Virus record (IMG/VR): IMGVR_UViG_3300033571_012713
Span: 1 to 64,000 of that record
Length of the DNA: 64,000 bases
Direction: 5' to 3' (one strand)
Origin: a virus
Below, in pieces: positions 13,701 to 23,547 of the stretch. A program made the translations under genes and the position numbers. Below the pieces are notes generated by a model that was not told the DNA's origin, searched no databases, and saw only the letters and a program-made list of their open reading frames with translations. Numbering within the stretch: position 1 is the first letter of the stretch; each line of letters opens with the position of its first letter.

Positions 13701-16700
13701 CAAGATAAATAAAGAAGCTAGCCCTATGCAGGATGCAACTGCTTTCCTAAAAACTTTTGAACCATATGAAGCAGCAAAACAGCAAGCTAATAAAATATAT
13801 ACTGGCACAGAAGAATTTGCCCCAGTTGAATATATTAAGAAAAACTATACAAAGAAGTTAATAAATTTTTATGATCCAAGAAGAATGTTTTTTTATGATA
13901 GCGAAGAAAAGAAAATAGCTTCTCGTCTTCCTGTAAGCTCAGGCCTTGTTAATGTTGGCTTTCACCTTCCATTTGGAGATCAAGAGGAACAAGAAATGCC
14001 AGTATCTGAAATAGCAGAAAAGCACAAACAAATACCACAACTTCCTTATAGATATCAGTTTCCATATTTTACAAGTAGAGCAACAAAAGCATTTGATGGT
14101 AGACATAGTGGATATGTGTTCAACTACACTGCGAGAGATTTATTTGATTATAGAGAAGATGAGGGTGATTTTAATGGACCTTCTTCAGCAAGGTATACTG
14201 GTTCAGTAGATTTTAGAAATTTATTTTTTGCTGAGCTATCAGCATTAAGCACCTCTGCTTCTGGAATTTTTAATTTAGGTGATAATATATCAAAAATTGA
14301 AGGATATTATAAGCTTGATTCCTTTCAGTTTACAAGGGGTTTAATCGAAGGAATGAATGCAGACTTTGCAAATTCATACGCCGGATCAGCTTTTATGGAT
14401 AGATCTCCAACAGACTATTCTATGAGTCCAACAATTAGCGCGGCATTTGACAAAATCACAATGCCGCTACCTTATAGTGAAAACATTAGATTTACCGTTA
14501 ATGCAGACGACTTAAGTGATAAGTCGCTAGAGGATCAAGCTACCTTGTTTAAAAAAGGGTCAGATAATATTTTAATAGGTAAGTACAAATTTTTAAATGA
14601 TGATAGCGAAAATCAAACTTATGCTCCTTTTGAATTCGAGAATAAAGATACTTATGATAAAATAAAAAAATTAAAAATATACAAAGAATGGGGAACTCCA
14701 AAAACAGCTGAGCAAGAGCAGTTTTATATAGCTATGCGATGGCCATATAATCCAGAGTTTTTTGAAGAAGATACAAGTTTACGTGATAAGTTTAAAACAG
14801 CATATGCATCTGAATCAATGGGGCTCAATGGTAATAATTCTGATATTTCAAATTATTTATTTGGAAAAGCTTCTGATTACAAAAAAAGAAAAGTTATGGT
14901 TTATAGTCCATTAACTAATACAGCAGTTGTATGCTATCCGGCATATTTCCTTTGGGGAAATCAAAAAGACGCTGCTTTTATAGAAAACAAGATAGAATAC
15001 AGCAGCTATGCAACAGACGCCGAGAACCCATTCATAGATGCCGTAGTCTCACCCGATGCTGCATACTATCTTGGTATATTAACAAGTGAATCATACGCTA
15101 CTCATGCGGTAGAAAGAAGTCTACAACTCCCGTTATATGGTCTAGATTTTATAGCCAATAGTTCTCTAAACGTTTCTAAAAACTCAGCTGGAGTAGATAG
15201 AACCGGAAGAGATAATGAACTTCCTAAAAATCATTTTGAAGACTATCAAAAAGCTGTAGGAGTTCTTGGAAACAGTGCTGGCATTCAAGAGTCTTTATAT
15301 CAAAAAGATTTAGTTTCAAAATATTATGGATCAGTCATAGTTCCAATATCAAGAAGATGTTTATTTACTTTTGTAGAAGACGATTTTCCATTAGGAATTA
15401 TACCTTCTACAATTATAAATCCAACAATGTACGATTATGCTCCTGATTTAGATAAAAAAGGAAAATGGATATCAGACAAATCTTTTATTATTGGTTTTGG
15501 AACACCTGCATCTGGTGCAGATGGCGCAAAAGCTATTTTTGAAGAATACAATGACGCAGACAAAGATATGGGATTTCAAGGAGAAGACCTTTTTAAGACA
15601 TATGGTGATAATTCGTATAGGGAGTACGGTTATTTAGCAGAGATTCTAAAAAATACAGATTTAGTAAAAGACAACGACGCAATAAAAGAGGCGATGTTTA
15701 GTCCAGCTGGCGACGCAGAAATTGTTTTTGAGACAAAAGAAGAAGCTATGTTAAGAGCTTCTATAGGTGGAAACCCGATTCCATTTAAAGGTGACTATGG
15801 ATATTTTTCTAGTGTTATAAATGGAGATTTTGAAAAAATAAGTAAAGACAACTTATACACCAGATTAGCTAAAGAGATAAATACTTTTAAAGATGGTGGT
15901 GACGACGATGATGAAGGAAGAAATGTATTTGTTGATATATACGATCCAGAAGCAGACTACATAGTTTCAACAGCTGCTAGAAGAAATTACGATGAAGATT
16001 ATGATCCAACGACATCTGTAATAGCAGGCAATGGAAGAACTCTATCTCAAGCAAGGGAAATATGGGATTTCTTTAGAGTTAATTTTCATGAAGAGAAAAA
16101 AGTAAAAGATATTTTTTTTGAAACATTTGGAATTGATGCAGATGATACTGAAAAACTACCAGAAGCTATATTAAGTTTAATAATAAACCAAAACGACGAT
16201 CAGACAATCTTTAGAAGATATAGCAAAGATATTAGTAAAGGATACGATGGAACTGGAAAAACTTTTGACATTGTTTTTCAAGGAGATGCATCAGAAGAAT
16301 TTGAGTCTCTTCTTGGTGAAAAATTTGTTCAAAATGGATTGACCGAAACGCAAGACAGTCCAAGTGGATCAGTGCAACCATTGGATGTAAATAAAATAAA
16401 AGAAGCTGTCAATTACAGTTCTGAAATATTTTTAGACACAGGAAAAAATTATAATGGAACTAGTAGAAAGCCTTTATTTGAAGATTTAGATTACCTTCTT
16501 TTAAAAAAATATTCTCATATAACTGGTTTGTTAAACTTTTTAATTATTGCCGAAGGCGCAACTAAAAACATTTCATCTGCAGATGATGATCTAGATCCTG
16601 TATCTAGAAGTATCGCAGGTTTTAGAGGTCAATTAAAACAAGAATTTGGCGATAACTATGACGCAAAACAGTTATTGAAGAAAATAGACTCTCCCAAAAA

Positions 16701-19589
16701 ATTGTATCTGATGCTACTAGGATGGTTTAGACAAACACTGTGGTCTGATCCATACATGAGAGCATGGATTGTTCTAAAGCCAAACAGAAGATTGAAACAT
16801 TATTCAAGTAATCCATTAACTCTTGGCATTGGCGATGGAGATCTAAAGAAATCAGATGGAAAATGGGATTTTTCTCCAGTAATCAAAGCATGGCAAGCTT
16901 TTATCGACCCCAATACAGACTACGCAAAGAAGATAGATAAATTTAAAGGCTTCCTTGCAGCGAATGCTTCAGAGGGAGACAGTGCAACGAGTTGGTTCAG
17001 CGCCGCTATGGAGGACACAAAAGATTTTTGGGATAAAAGCGTTGGAGTTTACTTTACTGCTATAGCAGATGGTCTGTCTGGTCTTCTTAATATGTTTAAA
17101 ACATCAATGGCACAAATGGGATATGGTTTAGCAGAAGTAGACAGTCTTAACAAACAAGCAAATGTTTTAAATAAGTTCTTAAACGACTCTATATATTATT
17201 CTCTTGGAGATCAAGGAAGTTTATTAAGAGCTGTTGACAATCCATTTACAAGAGAATATGGAGAGCCAGTTGTTGAGATTAGGGAACCTTTCCAGAGAAT
17301 ACATTACTTAAGCTCATTTAGTCATATTATGTCTAATAATATTCAAGAAAATATTAATGACGTCGCAACAGTGGTTACTGCAGTATCCGATGGTAAATAT
17401 CCAGTAACAGTTGCATTAGATAAGTCAGCACCACCAGAAAGGCAGACAGAAAAAACAGTCGAAACAGGATTATACTTTGATAACATAAGAGGATCTGGAT
17501 TCTTTGGGGTTCTTCATCCTATATTTCATCCTTTTGAAACAGTGCGTGGTGTTTCAAAGATGGCACAAGGTGCTCCAGATGAATTGACTGCAAGAAGAGT
17601 TGCGTTAGCGCACTTGAAAGAATCAATCAAAGATATCTATACGGGAGAGCTAGTTGTAATAGGAAGTCCAGATATAAGGCCTCATGATCTTGTTTATCTA
17701 GCCGATGTTTATGAAAGAATGTATGGAATATTTGAAGTTGAACAGGTGGTTCATCATTTTACTCCGGACCTAGGGTTCATCACATCAATAACTCCAAACG
17801 CACTTGTAACTGTTAATGATCCAGCTAGATGGTTTATGACGTCCTGGCTAAACTCATGGATGAGCCTCCAAACAATCAGAAATGATACTAGAATGTTTTT
17901 ATCTGCTGCTAACTCTTCAAGAACTGGAATTGTAACAGGAGGACAAGTTTCTGTTGAGTCACTAAATGAGGCATTATCTGCCCAAATGATGGGTGGCGTA
18001 CAATATACTCATGGTCATTCTGCTTTAATGAAGGATGTAATGGCAAACTTTACTGCTAATGCAATGCCAGAAGCAAGAGAAAGAATGCAAAAGCAAGCAA
18101 AAAATGCTTCAGGAATGCAACGGAACAACCGGTTTTGCAGGAGCATTAATTACAACAGGTCTAGCAACAGTGGTTGGTGTTGGTGGTGGTATAGCTGCAA
18201 CATTTTTGACTGGTGGTGCAGCAGCGCCGCTTCTGGCATTTGCTGGTGCTGGAGTTGCTGGTGGAGCAATTGGTGGAGACTTAGCTTGGAGTGGTTGGAA
18301 GTTTATACGAGACAATGTACTAGATCAACATGGTTGCTATGTGCAGTATATGAGTAAAAATGGTCAACCAATGGATGCAGGGTTATCTTATAATCAAGGT
18401 ATGGTTGTTGGAAAGTATCACTCAAAAGCACTACTTCCAGGAATATTACGGAGTAAATTCACGAAGAATGGTACGAACGAATGAGGGCTACTCATATATA
18501 AGAACAGATGATCTTTTGAAAAATCTTGGCTGGAAAGAAAAAGAAATATCAGATTTAGTTAGACATATAAGCTACGAAAATGCACTAGTTAATGCTCAAG
18601 TTATAAAATATTCTGGTATAGGCCCAGAAAAAGCTGGATTAAATCAATTTTTCAAAGCAATATGTTATGTAAACGAATTTATAGATGGTGACACAATAGA
18701 AGTTATAGACATCTTAAGACCAGGATCAGAGCCTTTTAGAGTTAGATTTGAAGGAATTAACGCTGGAGAATTAAATAAAGTTTCTGGATACATAAACAAT
18801 GTTGGGCCAAATTACGAAGAGAACTATAAAGGTTCTTGGACAGATGAAACATCTCCAGGCGGTAGGGCAGCTGCATACGTAAGAGACGCTCTTAAGGATA
18901 GATTATTTATTCTAAGAGTAGCACCATCAAAAGACTTTACTGATGAAGTTGTTAAGTTGGAAGACTTTGATGCTGGCGCAAAAAGAAATGAACCAAGAAA
19001 TTATTTGAAAGACACTGCAAAAAATCCAAATGGATTTGGAACAGATGTTATAGGAAGTTATGATAGAACGCTTGGAACTATATTTTATAATATAACACAA
19101 AAAGACATTAACAGTCTTATTCAATATGTAAGACAAGTTTTTATAGAAAAAAGATCTGATACAACCCTTGTAACAACAGCTGTAAAAAACTCTGTATATT
19201 CAGCACCGGTTACAATGGATAGTTCAGCTTCAGGGTCTGGCGTGATACACAATAATTTTGATTTACTATTAAGATATCTAAATGGATTTGTTAAAGATAA
19301 TTATTATCAATCCATTTCTTCTACAGAAGGATTGAATGCGCTTACTCCAGAAAAACAAAGTTTATTCAATACTCTTGTAGAAATTAAAAAAATAGAATTA
19401 ATTTATCAAAAGTCTTCAGAGTGGCCTTTGATACTGTGGGATGAATTCTACGAAGACGGCAGCCCAGCTACATTAAACTGGGAAATGGTTGTAGCTAACT
19501 TAGCATCAGTTTATACAAAAGGGCTACTGTATAATCAGCCCTCAGTAGCACTTGCTTCGAATAGCACTACTGGAAGGTATATATCTTAA
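7800..19589 (+). CDS. Giant tail hub/baseplate protein with nuclease-like C-terminus (about 3,928 aa), three +1 shifts
   Basis: Starts at ATG 7800 behind AGGA. Three in-frame CGG codons (8886, 18121, 18449) each end one frame and, on skipping C, open the next; the pieces join as residues 1-362, 363-3440, 3441-3549 and 3550-3928. Without the shifts the later pieces lack starts and one piece ends in nonsense (Cys/Trp-rich) sequence after 18121. Around residue 1,500 (RLKPGVRVHLRGGYG) and about 3,260-3,360 (RPHDLVYLADVYERMYG, FEVEQVVHHF, SITPNALVTV) it resembles hub or late-control proteins of contractile tails. Several Ala/Gly-rich hydrophobic stretches (near bases 12840-12930, 13260-13360 and 18130-18260) suggest membrane-interacting segments. 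At about residues 3,615-3,760 a staphylococcal-nuclease-like domain is seen (FIDGDTIEV, VRFEGINAGEL, PGGRAAAYV). The hub role is inferred from motifs and from the spike, gp25 and baseplate-J genes just downstream. Exceptional length and the fused nuclease fold are the oddities. Confidence 0.75.
8886..8888 (+). other. +1 recoding site 2 (CGG, then GGA)
   Basis: In-frame CGG after GGA. The unshifted frame stops at 8921; skipping C gives GGA GCA ATC and coding continues as GAIRQKNTPKFNAGYKETSV into the hub protein (residue 363). Confidence 0.85.
18121..18123 (+). other. +1 recoding site 3 (CGG, then GGA)
   Basis: In-frame CGG after CAA. The unshifted frame becomes a Cys/Trp-rich nonsense tail of 79 residues. 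Skipping C gives GGA ACA ACC and the Gly/Ala-rich segment GTTGFAGALITTGLATVVG (residue 3,441). Confidence 0.9.
18449..18451 (+). other. +1 recoding site 4 (CGG, then GGA)
   Basis: In-frame CGG after TTA. The unshifted frame stops at 18484. Skipping C gives GGA GTA AAT and continues GVNSRRMVRTNEGYSYIRTD into the nuclease-like domain (residue 3,550). It is only 328 bases downstream of site 3. Confidence 0.88.
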
Positions 19590-22109
19590 ATGGAACAGAC
19601 AAATAATAAACCCGGCACAAATTCATCAGGCCCAAATTTTTCGATGACCTTAGCAGATAATGATTCTACATTTTCTTTTATTAATAAAGTGGCTTCGCAG
19701 GTTTACCCTGAAGGAAAAGTTTTAGTAAAAGGAACAACTGCATCTCAAAGAGGTTTTGAAGAGAAAACTTTGGTTTCACATAATGTTGAAAGTATCATGG
19801 CAGGCAATGCCCTATCTAGAAATCCGGCCATGGCATCAGTCGCCTATGATAGGCTTACAACATCAAGCCTAGAATCGCACTTAGCATTTGGTGCAGATTT
19901 TTCTTTGGCTGAAGAAAAAGATGGAAGAAAAGCTTTTGAATATCCTAACCCAGACTTTTCTGGCGACAAAGAACTAAACGATAAAAGCTTAAGTGGGCCA
20001 GCTGCTTTTAAGGCAGCTATATCTCAATCTGTTCTTGGAACAGGCTATGCTCCAGGTTTTTTTCAGCAAAAAGCTTATGGATACAGTAATTCTTTAGTCG
20101 CAAATACCACTAACGATGATGGAACTACAGTTGATGGTGGAAATTACCAAATTGATCCAGATGCTCTTGGAATAGGTCCAGCAAAAAATGGTTATCCAGC
20201 AGCTTTGATTAGCGATCTTTCCGATCAAGAAAAAGAAATATATATAAATGCAATTCAAACTGTTAACAACAATGTTAAATTTAATCGTTCAGATGGTGAA
20301 ATATCAACAACAGGATTCTCGATAAGCGCTTTTGAAAAAGATAAACAAAATTTAAGGAGTAATTACCAAGAAGCTGCTGGTAATATAAATGATCAAGGCA
20401 AAGATGCAGGTTCTGGAACTAGTTACTATAGAACACTTCCTGATCAATTTTTAGAGTTAACTGATCCATCAAAGTTTTATCCATCAATAACACTATTGAA
20501 AATGCTAGTAGAAATGAGCGACCCAAATGGTTTAGATTTAACAATTGGATTTGGATTTTCAAGAGGACAAGACTTAGTTCACAACAATGCAGTTATGACA
20601 GAAAATACAGACGGTAAAAAAACTATAACAGACCATGCATTTGGAAGGGCAATTGATATATATGCAGTAGGGCAAAAGAATGTATCTGGATCAAGTCTTA
20701 CAGTCAATGCTACAAATTATGAAAAATGTTTTACATTATTAATGCAAAAAATAGCACTTCTACCAAAGTACTTTCAGCCAGATGAGATAGTTATATCTAA
20801 GGCAATGTATGCAAAGTATGTATCTGATTCAAGTCAGAAAAAAATGGCTTTTATGCAAGCATTTCCTGGTCTATCTAAATACGTTAATGTAAACCAAGAC
20901 GGAGCAAATAGTACAACTCATGATGGTCACATTCACCTAGGGTTTCACTGGACTAGGGCAGGAAACGCTGCCGTATTCTTGGGCTCAACTACTTCTGGTG
21001 GAACAACTCCAGGAAATATGGGAACAGTGGCTAATTCTGTTTTTAAAACAACTGCCGACATGACAAAATATCTTGATATGGGACGAGAAGTATTTACAAG
21101 CGCAGAACAAAAAATAGATCCAGTTGATTTAGGTAAGATAATGGCCACTACTGGAGTATTTAATATAGAAGAAATAGCAGTTTTTTGCGGTCTTGCAGAA
21201 AGAGAATCAAACAGTTCCCCCTATAGAGGCGATGGGGCTGGCCCACTACTTGCTTTAGGAATGTTTCAAAATGAATTATATAATTTTATTGACGGAAAAA
21301 TAAGTTCATTTTCACTTTGGGATTTTTATATTCCAGAAGGGACGTCTACTAGGTTTGCTGATCAAAATGGAAAAAGAACATTAAAAGGTTGGCAGTTATA
21401 TTTTAAAAAAGAAACAGCAATCAAACAAAGCGACTTAAAAGCAAGAGCAGATATGAGATGGGATATATCAAAGGTCGATCCAGTTTTTTGGATACCATTA
21501 AACCAGATAGCAATTGCTGCACAAGTTGCAAGAATTTATAAACCAAATTTAAGTTCTTCTAGTTCAAAATCTTCACAATTTTATAAAGAAGAAGGTTTAC
21601 GATCAACTGCAATTGCCAGAAACTTATGGACAAACTGGGGCGATGGCGCTTGGGGAGATCAAAGTGCATTTCAATCGTGGGGAGCATTGACTAATGTTAA
21701 AAGGGATACAGTTAAAAAGGTATATGAAGCATTAGGTGGAAGGTGGCAAAATTTTATTAACTGGGCTCTCGGTAGTATAAACGTTCCTGGAGCATTATGT
21801 GAAGCTTTTACGGTAAAACAAGTACAAGAAAAATCCAGGCTTAGCAAAGACGGACAAAGAACAATATATGGACCTCCTTACAGAAGTTTTTGGGATGTAT
21901 TTATATGGGTATACGATCTTTTTGATGAAGCAATAAATTACTTTACAACAGAAGAAGAAAAAAAACAATTTACAGATGACAGGTGGGGTGCAAGTGTAAA
22001 AGTATTTGCACCAGGAATAAGAAAAACAGTATTTACCAAAAAAATAGTTGAAGATATAATAAGTCAACCATATATAAATTATATTGCAGCTAGTGCGCCA
22101 AGGAGTTAG
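19590..22109 (+). CDS. Two-domain peptidoglycan hydrolase (M15-like peptidase plus lysozyme-like), 839 aa
   Basis: Starts at ATG 19590 immediately after the hub gene's stop. The middle of the protein (about residues 300-460) has the signature of M15/VanY-type zinc D-Ala peptidases: DHAFGRAIDIYAVG supplies the first His and Asp, and HDGHIHLGFH the distal His pair. The C-terminal part (about residues 510-710) looks like a lysozyme or transglycosylase fold: GLAERESNSSPYRGDG carries a candidate catalytic Glu, followed by LALGMFQNEL in the place of the usual 'GLFQ' motif, and a Trp-rich end. The family activities are cutting stem peptides and glycan strands of peptidoglycan. Placed between hub and spike genes, it is best read as the tail-tip lysin that opens the wall during infection rather than a release endolysin. 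Substrate specificity cannot be read from the sequence. Confidence 0.78.
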   Translation: MEQTNNKPGTNSSGPNFSMTLADNDSTFSFINKVASQVYPEGKVLVKGTTASQRGFEEKTLVSHNVESIMAGNALSRNPAMASVAYDRLTTSSLESHLAFGADFSLAEEKDGRKAFEYPNPDFSGDKELNDKSLSGPAAFKAAISQSVLGTGYAPGFFQQKAYGYSNSLVANTTNDDGTTVDGGNYQIDPDALGIGPAKNGYPAALISDLSDQEKEIYINAIQTVNNNVKFNRSDGEISTTGFSISAFEKDKQNLRSNYQEAAGNINDQGKDAGSGTSYYRTLPDQFLELTDPSKFYPSITLLKMLVEMSDPNGLDLTIGFGFSRGQDLVHNNAVMTENTDGKKTITDHAFGRAIDIYAVGQKNVSGSSLTVNATNYEKCFTLLMQKIALLPKYFQPDEIVISKAMYAKYVSDSSQKKMAFMQAFPGLSKYVNVNQDGANSTTHDGHIHLGFHWTRAGNAAVFLGSTTSGGTTPGNMGTVANSVFKTTADMTKYLDMGREVFTSAEQKIDPVDLGKIMATTGVFNIEEIAVFCGLAERESNSSPYRGDGAGPLLALGMFQNELYNFIDGKISSFSLWDFYIPEGTSTRFADQNGKRTLKGWQLYFKKETAIKQSDLKARADMRWDISKVDPVFWIPLNQIAIAAQVARIYKPNLSSSSSKSSQFYKEEGLRSTAIARNLWTNWGDGAWGDQSAFQSWGALTNVKRDTVKKVYEALGGRWQNFINWALGSINVPGALCEAFTVKQVQEKSRLSKDGQRTIYGPPYRSFWDVFIWVYDLFDEAINYFTTEEEKKQFTDDRWGASVKVFAPGIRKTVFTKKIVEDIISQPYINYIAASAPRS

Positions 22110-22118
22110 GTTATATAA

Positions 22119-22485
22119 ATGGCTACAAATTACCCAAAATTTGATAAAAAAATTTCAGAAATGATCACAACTGCAGAAATGCAGAAATCCAAAAATAGGT
22201 ATGGAGTTATTGCATCCTATAATAAAGATAATAATACGGCAAAAGTTCTATTAGAGGATAGATATTCAGATCAAATTACAGATGTTTTATCTGATGTACC
22301 ATGTCCAATGGCTCAGCGGCATACAGCAAGTCGCTCCAGAAATGGGCGCAAAGTGTGTGGTTGGTTTTAGGGATTCTAATGAAAGGTTTCCTTATATAAT
22401 AGATTTCTACGCTTCGCCAAACGACAACAGTCCATTGTTCTATAATAATATGGCATCAACGCATATACCAAGGTATTTAATTTAA
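22119..22485 (+). CDS. Baseplate spike OB-fold protein (121 aa), joined by +1 shift at CGG 22317
   Basis: ATG 22119 leads to residue 66, where CGG at 22317 ends the productive frame. Skipping C gives GIQQVAPEMGAKCVVGFRD and runs to TAA at 22483-22485. The order of a short beta-rich N-terminus (RYGVIASYNKDNNTAKVLL) and a 'P-x-hG-x-x-V-x-VGF' element is typical of the OB domain at the N-terminus of gpV/gp5-type spikes. The two unshifted fragments would each carry half of this fold, so the joined form is clearly the functional one. The next gene, encoding a spike-tip-like beta protein, starts on the base after this stop. The OB assignment rests on pattern recognition, not alignment. Confidence 0.75.
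22317..22319 (+). other. +1 recoding site 5 (CGG, then GGC)
   Basis: In-frame CGG after CAG at residue 67 of 121. Skipping C gives GGC ATA CAG. This is the only site where the Gly codon formed is GGC. Confidence 0.88.
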
Positions 22486-23157
22486 ATGGCACTAGAAGAA
22501 AATCTATATAAAAAACCAATTAATCAAAGAGCTGGATTGCCAGTTAATTCAATTCAGTCTGATTATGTTTTTAAAAAAAGAAATGAATTTTCTAGAAGAG
22601 AAGTTGGGTTAAATCATCCAGATAATGATTCCTTTATTAAGCTAGCCGATAATGGGGACATTGAAATAATGGCAGCTCCAGGAGTCGGAATAATAATAAG
22701 TGGGATGAATAGATCTGTCAGCATATTTGCAGACACATTAAAGATATACACGACAGAGGACGATGGCATTAGATGGAATGCAAATTACTTTAATTATGCA
22801 GCAACGGATTTTACAGAGCCAGCTTTAGTTTCTTTAAAAGATTTTCACAAAAGCGCTGCGTATCATAGATATAGGGATAAAATATACAAGATACAACTAG
22901 CAAAAGAATCTGGTAATCAAGACGAAAACGTTACTATTACAGACGGAGTAAATTTTGGTGGCGTTGATATATCTAAAGAAATTACTTTAAATACCAATCT
23001 TTCCTATGATTCCTTTTTATCAGAAGAAGATGCTAAGCTTTTAGCAAATGATGCTAGCAGTTTAAATACAGAAAAAATTGAATATATTAAAAAATTAATA
23101 TATCAAGGATATTCCTACATGCAAGCAAAAAATAAAGCAGAAAGAGAATTACAGTAG
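22486..23157 (+). CDS. Probable spike tip / baseplate protein, 223 aa
   Basis: Starts at ATG 22486 directly after the OB-fold gene's TAA. Residues about 45-85 contain SFIKLADNGDIEIMAAPGVG followed by alternating short beta strands (IIISGMNRSVSIFADTLKIY), a pattern of the triple-stranded beta-helix stems of phage tail spikes. The C-terminal half is more helical and charged. Position between the OB-fold protein and gp25 fits a central spike component, in effect a split gpV/gp5. The final G of its TAG stop is the G of the GTG start of gp25. Function is inferred from pattern and context. Confidence 0.65.
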   Translation: MALEENLYKKPINQRAGLPVNSIQSDYVFKKRNEFSRREVGLNHPDNDSFIKLADNGDIEIMAAPGVGIIISGMNRSVSIFADTLKIYTTEDDGIRWNANYFNYAATDFTEPALVSLKDFHKSAAYHRYRDKIYKIQLAKESGNQDENVTITDGVNFGGVDISKEITLNTNLSYDSFLSEEDAKLLANDASSLNTEKIEYIKKLIYQGYSYMQAKNKAERELQ

Positions 23158-23532
23158 TGCCAGAGTTTTATTTTCGGTTTTGATGGAGACATTAAATTAA
23201 ATGGCAATAACGACATTGCCTTAGTTCAGTCTACCGCTCAAAATGATATACAACAGGTCTACATACGAATGATGACCGAACCTGGAGATTTTGAGATCTA
23301 TCCTAGATTAGGAGTTTCCCTCAATAGTTTGTACGGAATGCCGCAGGACCCTCAGACTGGAGAATACGGCAAAAGACTAATAAGAGAAGCCCTGGATAGA
23401 GAAGGTGTCTTTAGGGGTAAAAATATACAGATCAATGCAATACCAACTGCTCCCGACTGCATTAGATTTGACGTTCAAATTGTAACACCATATGGAGAGC
23501 CAATAGTTTTGTCAGTTAGCCAAAATCTGTAA
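23157..23532 (+). CDS. gp25-like baseplate wedge protein (124 aa), GTG start, +1 shift at codon 7
   Basis: GTG 23157 overlaps the preceding TAG. Six codons (MPEFYF) lead to CGG at 23175; the unshifted frame ends at TGA two codons later. Skipping C yields GFDGDIKLNGNNDIALVQST and the rest of a gp25/gpW-type protein ending at 23532: the 'GN-D-A' element, a QQVYIRMMTEPGDFEIYPRLG stretch split by short loops, and a beta-rich C-terminus, at about the usual family length (near 130 residues). gp25 proteins are conserved wedge components that trigger sheath contraction. Without the shift the family's N-terminal strand would be lost and the only start would be an internal ATG at 23269. Next comes baseplate J, the usual neighbour. 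Confidence 0.85.
23175..23177 (+). other. +1 recoding site 6 (CGG, then GGT)
   Basis: In-frame CGG after TTT, seven codons into the gp25-like gene. Skipping C gives GGT TTT GAT. Reading on without a shift meets TGA almost immediately, so expression depends wholly on the shift. Confidence 0.88.
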
Positions 23533-23536
23533 GGAG
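23531..23536 (+). promoter_or_regulatory. Strong ribosome binding site AAGGAG for baseplate J gene
   Basis: AAGGAG overlaps the TAA of the gp25 gene and lies 11 bases before ATG 23548. Most genes in this module rely on weaker sites or coupling. Confidence 0.7.
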
Positions 23537-23547
23537 ATATTTTAATT

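Noticed and set aside
18124-18357. C-terminal Cys/Trp-rich tail after 18121 as real protein
   Set aside because: Low-complexity out-of-frame translation of a Gly/Ala-rich coding stretch; the +1 frame gives a normal hydrophobic segment.
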